A DNA stretch of 64,000 nucleotides, taken from NCBI RefSeq assembly GCF_001984155.1, contig NZ_MTQO01000051.1, positions 1 through 64,000 on the forward strand. The letters run 5' to 3'. The first letter of the stretch is position 1; each line of letters begins with the position of its first letter. The position numbers and the translations under genes were made by a program. Positions 8,143-16,636 of the stretch are shown in pieces. This DNA comes from Actinosynnema sp. ALI-1.44 (GTDB taxonomy: Bacteria > Actinomycetota > Actinomycetes > Mycobacteriales > Pseudonocardiaceae). The notes beneath the pieces were generated by a model. It was not told where the DNA came from. It did no database searches and saw nothing but the letters and a program-made list of their open reading frames with translations.

Positions 8143-9444
8143 TCAGTCCGTCACGCGGTGTTTGGCGGTCAGCTCTTCCAGGTGCGGCACGATCTCGTTG
8201 GCCGTCGGCATCGCCAGCATCTCGGCACGCAGCCGCTGAGCGGATTCGCGGAAGGACGGTTCGTTCAGCACCCGCAGCAGCAGCTCACGGACCTGCGGAC
8301 CGGCCGATTCCGACGAGTGGATGGTCAGCGCCGTGCCCTGCTCGGTGAGTTTGCGCGCCAACGGCGGCTCGTCGAAGTCCGTCGGCAGCGCGAGTTGTGG
8401 CACGCCGTGCAGCGAGGTGGTGGCCAGGGTGCCGAATCCGGCGTGGTGAATGACCGCCGCGCACGTGGGCGCCAGCGCCTGCAACGGCGCGTACCCGACC
8501 ATCCTGACGTTCTCCGGCACGCGGCTGATCTTCTTCTGCTCGTTCGGGTTGATCGTCGCGACGACCTCGATGTCCAGGTCCGCCAGCGAGTCGAAGATGC
8601 CCTGGACACCGACGGCGTATCCGCCGAACCGTTCCGCCGCCGTGATCCCGAGGGTGATCGCGACGCGGGGCCTGCTCGGCTTCTCCCACAACCAGGGTTC
8701 CACAGTAGACGGTCCGCCGTATGGCACGTACCGCATCGGGACGTAATCCAGGTTGGCGGGCAACCGCAACGACTCCGGCAGTTGGTCGATGGTGAACTGC
8801 CCGGTGACCATGTCCTCGGAGAACCGGCCGCCGTTGCGTTTGGCCGCCGCGCCGAGCCAGTCCGCGAGCATGTCGCCCTGCGCCCGGCGGGGCTGCTGCT
8901 GCTTGAGCCGCAAGTAGTGTTCACGGGTCACGCCGAAGATGTCCTGCCCCCACAGCAGTCGGGCGTGGGCCGCGCCGACGGCCTTCGCGGCGATCGGACC
9001 CGCGAACGCGATCGGGTCCCAGATCACCAGGTCCGGCCGCCACCACTTGGCATAGGCCACCATCCGGTTGATCATCGGGACGCTGTCGGTCTTGTGCCAC
9101 CAGGTCACGTAGAAGTCGTAGCGGGCTTTGAGATCCGTCCAGCTGATGTCCGGCTCCGGCTTCGCCGCGACGTCATAGGGCAACGGCAACACGTCATCGT
9201 CGTCGTCATCATCGTCTTCGTCCTCGTCGGCTTCGGCGGCGGCGAGTAACTCGTCCGCGTCGGCGTCTTCGGGGTCGTCGCGGCCGATGGGCACGGCGGT
9301 CAGTCCGGCCTGGTTGATCGTCTTGGCGAACTTGCCGAGGCTGGCCACGCGGACCTCGTGCCCGGCAGTCCGCAAGGCCCACGCCAACGGCGTGAGGGAC
9401 TGGAAGATGCTCTTGTCCGCGGACGTGGCGAACAGCACACGCAT
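8143..9444 (-). CDS. Macrolide-type glycosyltransferase GT3 with acidic insert
   Basis: The protein has 433 aa. The ATG at 9444 is preceded by AAGGAGGAAAA, so the longer upstream frame is not the start. The family blocks are intact: MRVLFATSADKSIFQ, WRPDLVIWDPIAFAGPIAAK, MVTGQFTIDQLPESLR and the donor motif AVIHHAGFGTLATTSLHG. It is the longest GT in the array because of a strongly acidic stretch near residues 65-95, with a run of eight Asp after alternating Asp/Glu/Ala. GT1 has a smaller acidic loop at the same place. This is the region that precedes the acceptor-binding helices, so the insert may affect partner or acceptor contact; that is inference. Confidence 0.9.
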   Translation of the reverse strand: MRVLFATSADKSIFQSLTPLAWALRTAGHEVRVASLGKFAKTINQAGLTAVPIGRDDPEDADADELLAAAEADEDEDDDDDDDDVLPLPYDVAAKPEPDISWTDLKARYDFYVTWWHKTDSVPMINRMVAYAKWWRPDLVIWDPIAFAGPIAAKAVGAAHARLLWGQDIFGVTREHYLRLKQQQPRRAQGDMLADWLGAAAKRNGGRFSEDMVTGQFTIDQLPESLRLPANLDYVPMRYVPYGGPSTVEPWLWEKPSRPRVAITLGITAAERFGGYAVGVQGIFDSLADLDIEVVATINPNEQKKISRVPENVRMVGYAPLQALAPTCAAVIHHAGFGTLATTSLHGVPQLALPTDFDEPPLARKLTEQGTALTIHSSESAGPQVRELLLRVLNEPSFRESAQRLRAEMLAMPTANEIVPHLEELTAKHRVTD

Positions 9445-9472
9445 GGGTTTTCCTCCTTCTGCCACCGGCGTT

Positions 9473-10417
9473 TCACGCCCGGTACTTGTCGGCCAGTTCG
9501 ACCAGGTGCGGCACGACCTCGTTTGCTGTCGGCATGGCCAGCACTTCGTCACGCACGCGGCCCGCCGCCGTCTGGAACGCCGGTTCACCCAGCAGGCGGA
9601 GCAGGGCCGTGCGAACCTCCTCGCCGCTGCGCTCCGCGGCACTGATGTGCAGACCGGCGCCGGACTGCGCGATCTTCTCCGCCAACGCCGACTGCTCCGG
9701 CCGTGACGGCAACGCCAGGTGGGGCACGCCGTACAGGCTTGTCGTGGCGACGGTGTCGGCGCTGCCGTCGTGGATGACGGCCGCGCAGCCGGACACGATC
9801 GTGTCGAGTGGCGCCGCGGTCCCGAGCCGGACGTTGTCGGGGAACACGATGTGCTGACCGGCGTCGGTGCCGGTCGCGACGATCTCGATGTCCAAGTCCG
9901 CCAGGGACTCCGTCAGACCGGCCAGGACACCGCTGCCCGGGACCAGGCCGACCCGGGGCCGTCGCGGTGGTGACCACAGCCACGTGTGAATGGTCGCCGG
10001 TCCGCTGTACGGCGTGGGCCGGACGGCCACCGAGTGAACATATTCCCTGATCCGCAGGGATGTCGGGAGTTGTTCGATGACGAAGTGGCTGTCGGCTTCA
10101 CCGGCGCCCTGCCAGAGCACCTGTGCGTGCGCGGCACCGGTTGCCTTTGCCGCCGTCGACGGTCCGCCGACCACCAGGTCCGGCTGCCAGTACTCGGCGA
10201 ACCGGACCACCTCGGCGGGGTCGGGACTGTCCGCTTTGGTCCGTGGGTCGCGGTCGCCGAGCGGCAGGGCCGTCAGACCGGCTGACGCGATGGTCCGGGT
10301 GAACGCCGGGTGGGCGGCGATCCGCACCTGGTGGCCGGCGGTTCGGAGGGCACCGGCCAACGGCGCCATCGCGTGGAAGGCCTTCTTCTTCGGCGGGGTA
10401 ACGAATAACACACGCAC
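9473..10417 (-). CDS. Shortened glycosyltransferase GT4, probably inactive
   Basis: The protein has 314 aa, about 100 short of its paralogs, with an open frame. The start is GTG at 10417, with AAGGAG upstream. The N-terminal block MRVLFVTPPKKKAFHAMAPL is present. The segment that in paralogs holds the WW..P acceptor helices is missing, as is most of the sequence between the GAAHA block and the IDQLP helix. The donor motif reads IHDGSADTVATTSL instead of HHAG. Residue 4 is encoded by the rare codon TTA. The reading frame has survived several deletions, so it may be a decaying copy or have a non-catalytic role. Catalysis looks unlikely. Confidence 0.75.
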   Translation of the reverse strand: MRVLFVTPPKKKAFHAMAPLAGALRTAGHQVRIAAHPAFTRTIASAGLTALPLGDRDPRTKADSPDPAEVVRFAEYWQPDLVVGGPSTAAKATGAAHAQVLWQGAGEADSHFVIEQLPTSLRIREYVHSVAVRPTPYSGPATIHTWLWSPPRRPRVGLVPGSGVLAGLTESLADLDIEIVATGTDAGQHIVFPDNVRLGTAAPLDTIVSGCAAVIHDGSADTVATTSLYGVPHLALPSRPEQSALAEKIAQSGAGLHISAAERSGEEVRTALLRLLGEPAFQTAAGRVRDEVLAMPTANEVVPHLVELADKYRA

Positions 10418-10429
10418 GGGGGTTGCTCC

Positions 10430-11674
10430 TTAGCTGTGGTGTGCGGCGGTGAGCTCCTCGAGTCGCGGGACGATCTCGTTGGGGGCGGGCATGGCGAGCA
10501 TCTCGTCGCGGATCTTCTTGGCGTTGGCGCGGAATCGCGGTTCGTTCAGCAGGGCGAGGACGGCTTCCCGGACGGCTGGTCCGGTCGCTCGCGCCGAGTC
10601 GATCGTGAGACCCGCGCCGTGGTCGGCGAGCCGGGCGGCGAGGGCGGGTTGGTCGAAGTGGTATGGAATGGACAGTTGCGGTACGCCGTGCAGGCTCGTC
10701 GTGGCCATTGTGGCGGCGCCTGCGTGGTGGATGACGGCCGTGCAGGTGGCTGCCAGATCCTGCAACGGCACGTACGGCACGATCTTGGTGTTCTTGGGAA
10801 CTCGGGGCAGTGCGTCGCGGGTCTTGTCGGTCAGGGTGGCGACGAGCTCGATGCGCAGATCGCCGAGCGCGTCCAGGATATGTCCTATGTCGACGGTGTA
10901 TCCGGCGAACTTCTCCGTGGCGGTCAGGCCAAGGGTCAGTGCGACTCGTGGCCTGCGTGGTGGTGTGCGCAGCCAGGACGGGACGGTCGCCGGTCCGCCG
11001 TACGGCGTGTGACGCATCGGAACGTACTGCAGATCAGCCGCGATGCGAAGGGAATCGGGCAACTGGTCGATGGTGAACTGCCCGGTGACCATGTCCTCGC
11101 TGAACTCCACGCCGTACTCGCGCGCGTGCCCGCCCAGCCATTCCGCCAACGGATCAGGCCGGGGCATGCCGAGGAACTGCTGCCGTGTGACGCCGAAGAC
11201 GTCCATGCTCCAGAGCACCCGGGCGTGGGCGGCGCCGATCGCCTTGGCCGCGACGGACCCGGCGAACGTCCGTGGCTCCCAGATGATCAGGTCCGGCCGC
11301 CAGTGCCGGGCGAACGCGACCAGCTGGGAGATCATCGGCAGGTTGTCCATCCTGTGCCACCAGGTGACGTTGTACTCGTACCCGGCCCGTAGGTGTTCCG
11401 GTGTGGCCAACGCCGGGTCGATCGCCGCGTCGTAGGGCCGGGGGAGGCCCGCGCGTGCGGACACCTGTGTGCCGGGCGCGGTTTCCAACGCGCGGTGGAT
11501 GTCGCTGTCCCTGCCGACGGGGACTGCGGTGAGCCCGGCCTGGGTGATGACGTCGGCGAACCGGGGCTGGCTGGCGACGCGGACGTCGTGTCCGGCGGTG
11601 CGCAGCGCCCACGCCAGCGGCACCAGGTACTGGAAGATGCTCTTGTCCGGACAGGTGGCGAACAGCACGCGCAC
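10430..11674 (-). CDS. Macrolide-type glycosyltransferase GT5
   Basis: The protein has 414 aa, starting at GTG 11674, one base after the GT6 stop, with AAGGGAG inside the GT6 end. The blocks RVLFATCPDKSIFQYLVPLA, WRPDLIIWEPRTFAGSVAAK, MVTGQFTIDQLPDSLR and AVIHHAGAATMATTSLHG are all intact. It groups with GT6 by the AGAAT variant after the HH pair, so these two are probably the most recent duplicates. It likely transfers a dTDP-deoxysugar; acceptor unknown. Confidence 0.9.
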   Translation of the reverse strand: MRVLFATCPDKSIFQYLVPLAWALRTAGHDVRVASQPRFADVITQAGLTAVPVGRDSDIHRALETAPGTQVSARAGLPRPYDAAIDPALATPEHLRAGYEYNVTWWHRMDNLPMISQLVAFARHWRPDLIIWEPRTFAGSVAAKAIGAAHARVLWSMDVFGVTRQQFLGMPRPDPLAEWLGGHAREYGVEFSEDMVTGQFTIDQLPDSLRIAADLQYVPMRHTPYGGPATVPSWLRTPPRRPRVALTLGLTATEKFAGYTVDIGHILDALGDLRIELVATLTDKTRDALPRVPKNTKIVPYVPLQDLAATCTAVIHHAGAATMATTSLHGVPQLSIPYHFDQPALAARLADHGAGLTIDSARATGPAVREAVLALLNEPRFRANAKKIRDEMLAMPAPNEIVPRLEELTAAHHS

Positions 11675-11675
11675 G

Positions 11676-12926
11676 TCACGTCTCCCTTTGTGACACGAGG
11701 TTTTCCAACAGCGGGACGATCTCGTTCGGTGTGGGCATGGCGAGCATTTCGCCCCGTAGCCGCTGTGCCCCGGCCTGGAAACGCGGTTCGTGGAGCAGCC
11801 GGAGCAGGGCACTCCGGATGGCCGGACCGGTGGCGTCGGACGAGTGGATGTCCAGCCCGGCGCCCTGCTCGGTGAGCTTGCGAGCCAGTTCGGGCTGGTC
11901 GAAGTGGAACGGGACGGACAGCTGGGGTATGCCGTGCAGGCTGGTGGTGGCCAGGGTGGCCGCGCCCGCGTGGTGGATCACGGCACTGCACGTCGCGGCG
12001 AGGTCCTGGAGCGGCACGTACGGGATGACGCGGGTGTTCGGGGGGATCCGGCTGAGGTTGTGCTTCGCCTTGTCAGTCAGCGTGGCCACGAGTTCGATGT
12101 CCAGGTCGGCCAGCGAATCGAGGACATCCTGGACGTCGACGGTGTAGCCGCCGAACCGCTCGGTGGCGGTGAGACCGAGCGTGAACGCCACCCGGGGTTT
12201 GGCCGGTGCGGTGCGCAGCCAGGTCGGCACGGTGGCCGGGCCGCCGTACGGGACGTACCGCATCGGGATGTAGTCCAGGTCCGCGGTGATCCGCAACGAC
12301 TCCGGCAACTGGTCGATGGTGACGTGCCCGGTGACCATGTCCTCGCTGAAGCCGGTGCCGTACTTGATGGCGTAGCCGGACAGCCACTCGGCGAGCGGAT
12401 CCTCGCGCCCGTCCTTGAGCCGCAGGTAGTGGTCACGGGTGACGCCGTAGATGTCGAGGCAGTACATCAGGCGGGCGTGCGCGGCGCCGACGGCCTTCGC
12501 GGCGATCGACCCGGCGTAGCTGGTCGGCTCCCAGACGACCAGGTCCGGCCGCCAGTGCTCGGCGTAGGTGACCAGTTCGGCGATCATCGGGAAGTTCTTC
12601 ATCCGGTGCCACCACCGGACCTGCGTCCGGTACCCGTCACGCAGGTAGTCCCAGCTCGCCTTCTCCGGTGCGACGGCCACGTCGTACGGCTCGGGCAGGC
12701 CCGCGCGTGACGCCTCGACGTCCGCCGGTTTCCGTTCGGCCACACGCCAGATCTCGCGATCACCGCCGACGGGGACAGCCGTGAGCCCGGCCTGGGTGAT
12801 GACGTCGGCGAACCGGGGCTGGCTGGCGACGCGGACGTCGTGCCCGGCGGTGCGCAGCGCCCACGCCAACGGCACCAGGTACTGGAAGATCGTCTTCTCC
12901 GCGTAGGTGACGAACAGCACGCGCAC
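11676..12926 (-). CDS. Macrolide-type glycosyltransferase GT6
   Basis: The protein has 416 aa, with a GTG start at 12926 after AAGGAGAGACGAC. The conserved blocks are complete: RVLFVTYAEKTIFQYLVPLA, WRPDLVVWEPTSYAGSIAAK, MVTGHVTIDQLPESLR and AVIHHAGAATLATTSLHG. It is the best full-length comparator for the truncated GT7 immediately upstream, with which it shares YATKYGTGFSEDMVTG-like sequence (YAIKYGTGFSEDMVTG here). It likely transfers one deoxysugar unit. Confidence 0.9.
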   Translation of the reverse strand: MRVLFVTYAEKTIFQYLVPLAWALRTAGHDVRVASQPRFADVITQAGLTAVPVGGDREIWRVAERKPADVEASRAGLPEPYDVAVAPEKASWDYLRDGYRTQVRWWHRMKNFPMIAELVTYAEHWRPDLVVWEPTSYAGSIAAKAVGAAHARLMYCLDIYGVTRDHYLRLKDGREDPLAEWLSGYAIKYGTGFSEDMVTGHVTIDQLPESLRITADLDYIPMRYVPYGGPATVPTWLRTAPAKPRVAFTLGLTATERFGGYTVDVQDVLDSLADLDIELVATLTDKAKHNLSRIPPNTRVIPYVPLQDLAATCSAVIHHAGAATLATTSLHGIPQLSVPFHFDQPELARKLTEQGAGLDIHSSDATGPAIRSALLRLLHEPRFQAGAQRLRGEMLAMPTPNEIVPLLENLVSQRET

Positions 12927-12937
12927 GTCGTCTCTCC

Positions 12938-13951
12938 TTACCGGTGGGTGGCCGCGAGCTCTTCGAGGCGCGGAACGACCTCGGCGGGAGCGGGCATGGT
13001 CCGCATCTCGTCGCGGAGCTTGCCCGCACTGTCGCGAAAGGACGGTTCACGCCGCAGTCTGGCCACGCAGTCCTGTACGGCCGCTGCCGTCGCCGTGTGC
13101 GGGTGGAGCTGGAGTCCGGCACCGCACTCGACGATCCGGTCACCCAACGGCGGCTGGTCGAAGTACACCGGCAGAACCAGCTGCGGCACGCCGAGCCGGA
13201 CCGCGTCGAGGACGGTGGCGAGATCGCCGTCGTGCACGAGCACGTCCTCACTGTCCGCACGATGCTGGAGCGGTACGTATCGCATCGGCACGCAGGGCAG
13301 GTCCGTCGCCAGGCGCAGCGACCCGGGCAGCTGGTCGATCGTGAGCTGCCCGGTCACCATGTCCTCGCTGAAGCCGGTGCCGTACTTGGTGGCGTAGCCG
13401 GACAGCCAGTCCGCCAGCGGATCCTGCCGGTCTTCCCGCAGGCGCAGGAAGTGCCGCCGGGTGACGCCGTGGATGTCCACGCCGGACACCAGACGGGCGT
13501 GCGCGGCACCGACGGCCTTGGCGGCCACGGCACCCGCGTAACTCGTGGGCTCCCAGAGGACCAGGCCGGGACGCCACTTCTGGGCGTACGCCACCAGCTG
13601 GGAGATCAACGGCAGGTTGTCCATCTTGTGCCACCACGTGACGTGGTACTCGTACCCGGAAAGCAGGTACTCCCAGGTGATGTACCGCTCGTCCTGACCG
13701 GCCACGTCGTACGGCTCGATCATCGCGGACCGCAGCGCCGCCCGTTCGCCGGGTTCGACGCCGAAGGCCTGCCACACGTCGTGATCGCGGCCGACCGGCA
13801 CAGCGGTGAGCCCGGCTTGGGTGACCACGTCGGCGAACCGGGGCCGACAGGCAACCCGCACCTCGTGCCCCGCCGCGCTCAACGCCTGGGCCAACGGGAC
13901 CATGTAGGGGAAGGCGTTCTCGTCCGGGCAGCTCGTGAACAGGACGCGCAT
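12938..13951 (-). CDS. Glycosyltransferase GT7 with internal deletion, probably inactive
   Basis: The protein has 337 aa instead of ~415. It follows its paralogs closely to MRYVP at about residue 223, then jumps to LQHRADSEDVLVHDGD. This skips about 79 residues that in GT6 run from YGGPATVP through the donor-domain entry to the second YVP of IPYVPLQ. The lost part includes the first Rossmann strands of the C-terminal, sugar-nucleotide-binding domain, and the HHAG motif is replaced by VHDGD. The frame is open and the start overlaps the stop of the ketoreductase gene (TGATG). It may be a relic or a non-catalytic partner protein; catalysis as a normal GT-B enzyme looks unlikely. Confidence 0.75.
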   Translation of the reverse strand: MRVLFTSCPDENAFPYMVPLAQALSAAGHEVRVACRPRFADVVTQAGLTAVPVGRDHDVWQAFGVEPGERAALRSAMIEPYDVAGQDERYITWEYLLSGYEYHVTWWHKMDNLPLISQLVAYAQKWRPGLVLWEPTSYAGAVAAKAVGAAHARLVSGVDIHGVTRRHFLRLREDRQDPLADWLSGYATKYGTGFSEDMVTGQLTIDQLPGSLRLATDLPCVPMRYVPLQHRADSEDVLVHDGDLATVLDAVRLGVPQLVLPVYFDQPPLGDRIVECGAGLQLHPHTATAAAVQDCVARLRREPSFRDSAGKLRDEMRTMPAPAEVVPRLEELAATHR

Positions 13952-14973
13952 CACGCGGTGGTGGCGGCCGGGCGGGTGCGTTCCGCGTGGTCCGCGACAG
14001 CCACGGCGGTGCGCTTCAACGCCTCGGCCAGGGGAGTCCGGGCCCGCCACCCGGTCGCCCGCTCGAACGGGCCGGGGTCGAGCACGAAGTCGAGCTGGTC
14101 GGTCTGCAGCGACTGCTCGGCCGGCTCGGTCGAGATCACCGGCACCGGCGGTTTCCCCGTCGCGGCGGACATGGCTTCGGCGACGCTGCCGAAGAGATCC
14201 TTGATGGAGGTGGCCAGGCCGGTACCCACCAGCCAGTGCCGTCCGGCCAACGCGTCCGCGTGGTCAAGCGCGCTCACGAAAGCGGCCGCCGCGTCGTCCA
14301 CGCACAGCAGATCACGCTTCACCGTGCCGTCGTGCCACATCGTCAGCGGCTCACCCGCCCAGGCCCGGCGAGCCATCGCGCTGACCACGCCGCGGTCCAG
14401 CGAGATGGCGTCCGTGCCCTGGCTGAACAGCGTGGCGAGGCGGAGCGTGATGCCACGCAGGACACCTTCGGCCGTCGCGGCCTTCAGCGCGTCCTCCGCG
14501 GCCTGCTTCTGCCGGTCGTACGTGGTCAGCGGGTTGTCCGGCTCGGTGCCGTCGATCCGCCCGCCGGTCGGGTGCCCGACCTGGGACATGGACCCGGCGA
14601 ACACCACCACCGGCGGCCTTTGTGGACGCATGCCCCGCAGGACGGCCACCAGGTCGTGGACCAGACCGAGGTTCACGCGCTCGGCCACCGCGTCATCCGC
14701 GCTCACCCGCCACGTGGCCGGGCCCGCGATGTGCGCGACGAGGTGGATGACCGCGTCCGCCCCGGTGACCGCGCGGGCGAGTTCGTGCGGCTCGGTGAGA
14801 TCTGCTGTCCGGACTTCGACGTCGGCCACCGCCCGCTCCGGCACGCTGGTCAGCCTGCGCCCGACCACACGCAGATCGATGGGCAGGCCGGCCAGGTGCC
14901 TGGTCACCGCGGTGCCGAGCAGGCCAGAGGCACCGAGCACGACGACCGACCGCCGGGACGAGTTGCTGCTCAC
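13951..14973 (-). CDS. NDP-hexose 4-ketoreductase (EvaE-like SDR)
   Basis: The protein has 340 aa, an extended short-chain reductase with the NAD(P) motif VVLGASGLLGTAV at the N-terminus and a catalytic YDRQK. It resembles EvaE/TylCIV-type 4-ketoreductases that complete dTDP-L-epivancosamine and related sugars by reducing C4. The GTG at 14973 follows AAGGAGAACGC. It lies between the ACP and GT7 genes in the leftward operon, away from evaABCD, with which it should complete one sugar pathway. Stereochemistry (vancosamine or 4-epi-vancosamine) cannot be told from the sequence. Confidence 0.8.
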   Translation of the reverse strand: MSSNSSRRSVVVLGASGLLGTAVTRHLAGLPIDLRVVGRRLTSVPERAVADVEVRTADLTEPHELARAVTGADAVIHLVAHIAGPATWRVSADDAVAERVNLGLVHDLVAVLRGMRPQRPPVVVFAGSMSQVGHPTGGRIDGTEPDNPLTTYDRQKQAAEDALKAATAEGVLRGITLRLATLFSQGTDAISLDRGVVSAMARRAWAGEPLTMWHDGTVKRDLLCVDDAAAAFVSALDHADALAGRHWLVGTGLATSIKDLFGSVAEAMSAATGKPPVPVISTEPAEQSLQTDQLDFVLDPGPFERATGWRARTPLAEALKRTAVAVADHAERTRPAATTA

Positions 14974-15002
14974 GCGTTCTCCTTGTGGATCGTGGGACGA
15001 AT

Positions 15003-15290
15003 TCAGCCCTGGTTCTGGTTGCGCGCGGCACTTTCCACGATCACGTCGGCCAGTTCGCTGAATTCCGCGCCGTCGAACTCCTCCAGCGACTCGAGCAGTC
15101 GCACGTGGTAGATGTTCTCCAGCTCCAGAATGATCTGGACCATCGAGAACGAGTCGAGGTCGGCGACGGAATTCGGCTCCGGCACATCGGGTTGCTCGGC
15201 GCAGATCATCTTGGCCGTTGCCGCGACGGTCTCGGTCACGACGTGTTTGTCGAGCGTTTCGGTCATCGGAGCATGCGCCTTTCCGGTCAT
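15003..15290 (-). CDS. Free-standing acyl carrier protein
   Basis: The protein has 95 aa, with the phosphopantetheine-attachment serine in VADLDSFSMVQIILELENIY, an ACP-type DS(F) motif followed by the usual helix. An internal ATG at 15266 is an alternative start; neither has a strong ribosome-binding site. No ketosynthase is present in the window, so it is more likely a carrier for a loaded acid than a polyketide ACP. The obvious partner is the acyl-AMP ligase at 20183-21223, next to tyrosine ammonia-lyase, giving p-coumaroyl-ACP. That pairing is inference. Confidence 0.8.
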   Translation of the reverse strand: MTGKAHAPMTETLDKHVVTETVAATAKMICAEQPDVPEPNSVADLDSFSMVQIILELENIYHVRLLESLEEFDGAEFSELADVIVESAARNQNQG

Positions 15291-15362
15291 GGTTGTCGCA
15301 CTGGATCGGGGTGGTGACTGGCGAGCCGGGAATCATCGCCACGAATCCGCCGGGGACTGAAG

Positions 15363-15378
15363 GTCTCGCCGGCGAGAC
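15363..15378. promoter_or_regulatory. 16-bp perfect palindrome between reductase and ACP genes
   Basis: GTCTCGCCGGCGAGAC is a perfect palindrome lying 28 bp past the stop of the aldo/keto reductase and 73 bp before the ACP start. It fits the pattern GTC[CT]CGCC[AG]GCG[GA]GAC shared with palindromes at 16612 and 24960. It could be an operator or part of a stem-loop terminator; position alone does not decide. Confidence 0.45.
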
Positions 15379-15405
15379 GAATCATAGGGCGAGAACTCCG
15401 GCAGG

Positions 15406-16395
15406 CTAACGGCCCGCGGTCGGCGAATCACCGGGCACGCGCCAGCGGTCCCAGTTCATCCGGCCGGTCGTCGCGGGTAACGCGTCCAGTTCACGCAGGT
15501 CCTCGCGGCTGAGCCGGAGGTTGAGGGCGGCGAAGTCCTCCTGCAGCCAACGCAACGTCCTGGTGCCGGGCAACGCGACCACCCGCTCGTCCTGCGCGAG
15601 CGTCCACGCGATCGCCACCTGAGCCGGTGACGCGCCGAGCCGGTCGGCGACCGACCGCACGCCCTTCACGATGATCTCGTTGGCCGCCATGGCATCCGCG
15701 GTGAACCGGGGGTCGCGCGAGCGGGAGTCCGCCGCGTCGAGGCTGCCACCGGCCACGTTGCCCGACAGGTAACCGCGGCCCAGCGGCGAGAACGCCACGT
15801 AGTCCACGTCGTTGACCTGGCACCACGGCAGGATGTCGGCGCGGTTGTCCGCGGCCCAGATGGACAGTTCGTACTGCACCGCGGCCATCGGGAAGATCGC
15901 GTGCACCGCGCTCAGTTCGTCCACTGTGGCGTGTGAGATGCCCAGTGCCCGCACCTTGCCCTCGGTGACGAGTTCGGCCATGGCGCCCCACGTCTCCGCG
16001 AGCGGCACGGCCGGGTCGACCCGGTGCAGCTGGTAGAGGTCGATGACGTCGGTCTGCAGCCTGCGCAGCGAACCCTCGCACGCCGCGCGGATGTGCTCCG
16101 GCCGCCCGTCGCGGCTCAGCACACCGTCAGGGCCCGCGACCAGCCCGCACTTGGTGGCGATGACGGCGGAGTCGCGGCGCCCCTTCAGCGCCTGGCCGAG
16201 CAGTCGTTCGTTGCTGAACGGGCCGTAGACGTCCGCGGTGTCGAAAAGCGAGACGCCCAGTTCGACGGCGCGCTGGATGACGCGGATCGACTCGGCGTCG
16301 TCGCGGTTCTCCGGCGCGTATCCACCGGACATGGTCATACAACCGAGGCCGACCCGGCCCAGTTTGAGCCGTTCGGCGATCAGAGTTTTCCGCAT
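15406..16395 (-). CDS. Aldo/keto reductase, likely NDP-hexose 3-ketoreductase or 2,3-reductase
   Basis: The protein has 329 aa. The tetrad of the aldo/keto reductase superfamily is visible: Asp and Tyr in LFDTADVYG, Lys in VIATKCG and His in YQLHRVD. Deoxysugar clusters use such proteins (EryBII/TylCII group) to reduce the 3-keto or 2,3-unsaturated intermediate made by a 2,3-dehydratase. Here it could divert the EvaA product to a neutral 2,6-dideoxyhexose alongside the aminosugar. I chose the ATG at 16395; a TTG at 16416 is also in frame. Residue 306 uses the rare codon TTA. It is preceded by two inverted repeats. Confidence 0.75.
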   Translation of the reverse strand: MRKTLIAERLKLGRVGLGCMTMSGGYAPENRDDAESIRVIQRAVELGVSLFDTADVYGPFSNERLLGQALKGRRDSAVIATKCGLVAGPDGVLSRDGRPEHIRAACEGSLRRLQTDVIDLYQLHRVDPAVPLAETWGAMAELVTEGKVRALGISHATVDELSAVHAIFPMAAVQYELSIWAADNRADILPWCQVNDVDYVAFSPLGRGYLSGNVAGGSLDAADSRSRDPRFTADAMAANEIIVKGVRSVADRLGASPAQVAIAWTLAQDERVVALPGTRTLRWLQEDFAALNLRLSREDLRELDALPATTGRMNWDRWRVPGDSPTAGR

Positions 16396-16557
16396 GGGTA
16401 CCTGCACATCTATCAAAGGGGATGGAAGTGCACCTGGTGAATGCGGCTCAGCGGTGCGAACCCGACCACAAGAGCCGGTGCTGTTCCGAATGATGTCCCA
16501 GTGGAGTGGATGCCCGCAACAATTCGACCGGCGAATGCGCCGCCGGTCCGCGCCATT

Positions 16558-16601
16558 GCGGGCTCGGTGATATCGCGGAGAGCAGGGACCACCGAGCCCG
16601 C
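16558..16601. terminator. 12-bp inverted repeat upstream of the reductase gene
   Basis: Arms 16558-16569 and 16590-16601 match perfectly (GCGGGCTCGGTG and its complement) around a 20-nt loop. It lies 36 bp beyond the stop of the leftward glycosidase-like gene and 160 bp before the reductase start. A terminator for the former is plausible, though no T run follows. Confidence 0.4.
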
Positions 16602-16611
16602 GGGCGCTGGG

Positions 16612-16633
16612 GCCGTCCCGCTGGCGGGACGGC
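16612..16633. promoter_or_regulatory. Palindrome containing GTCCCGCTGGCGGGAC
   Basis: A 10-bp-arm palindrome with a 2-bp centre begins 4 bp past the glycosidase-like stop. Its inner 16 bp (16615-16630) are the exact reverse complement of the palindrome at 24962-24977, between the second LmbU gene and evaB. Recurrence suggests a shared regulator-binding site. A transcription-terminating stem is the alternative for this copy. Confidence 0.45.
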
Positions 16634-16636
16634 TCG

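Noticed and set aside
9473-10417. Frameshifted pseudogene or sequencing error in GT4
   Set aside because: One continuous frame explains the whole protein from its own ribosome-binding site; the missing parts are clean in-frame losses, and no paralog-like sequence continues in another frame.
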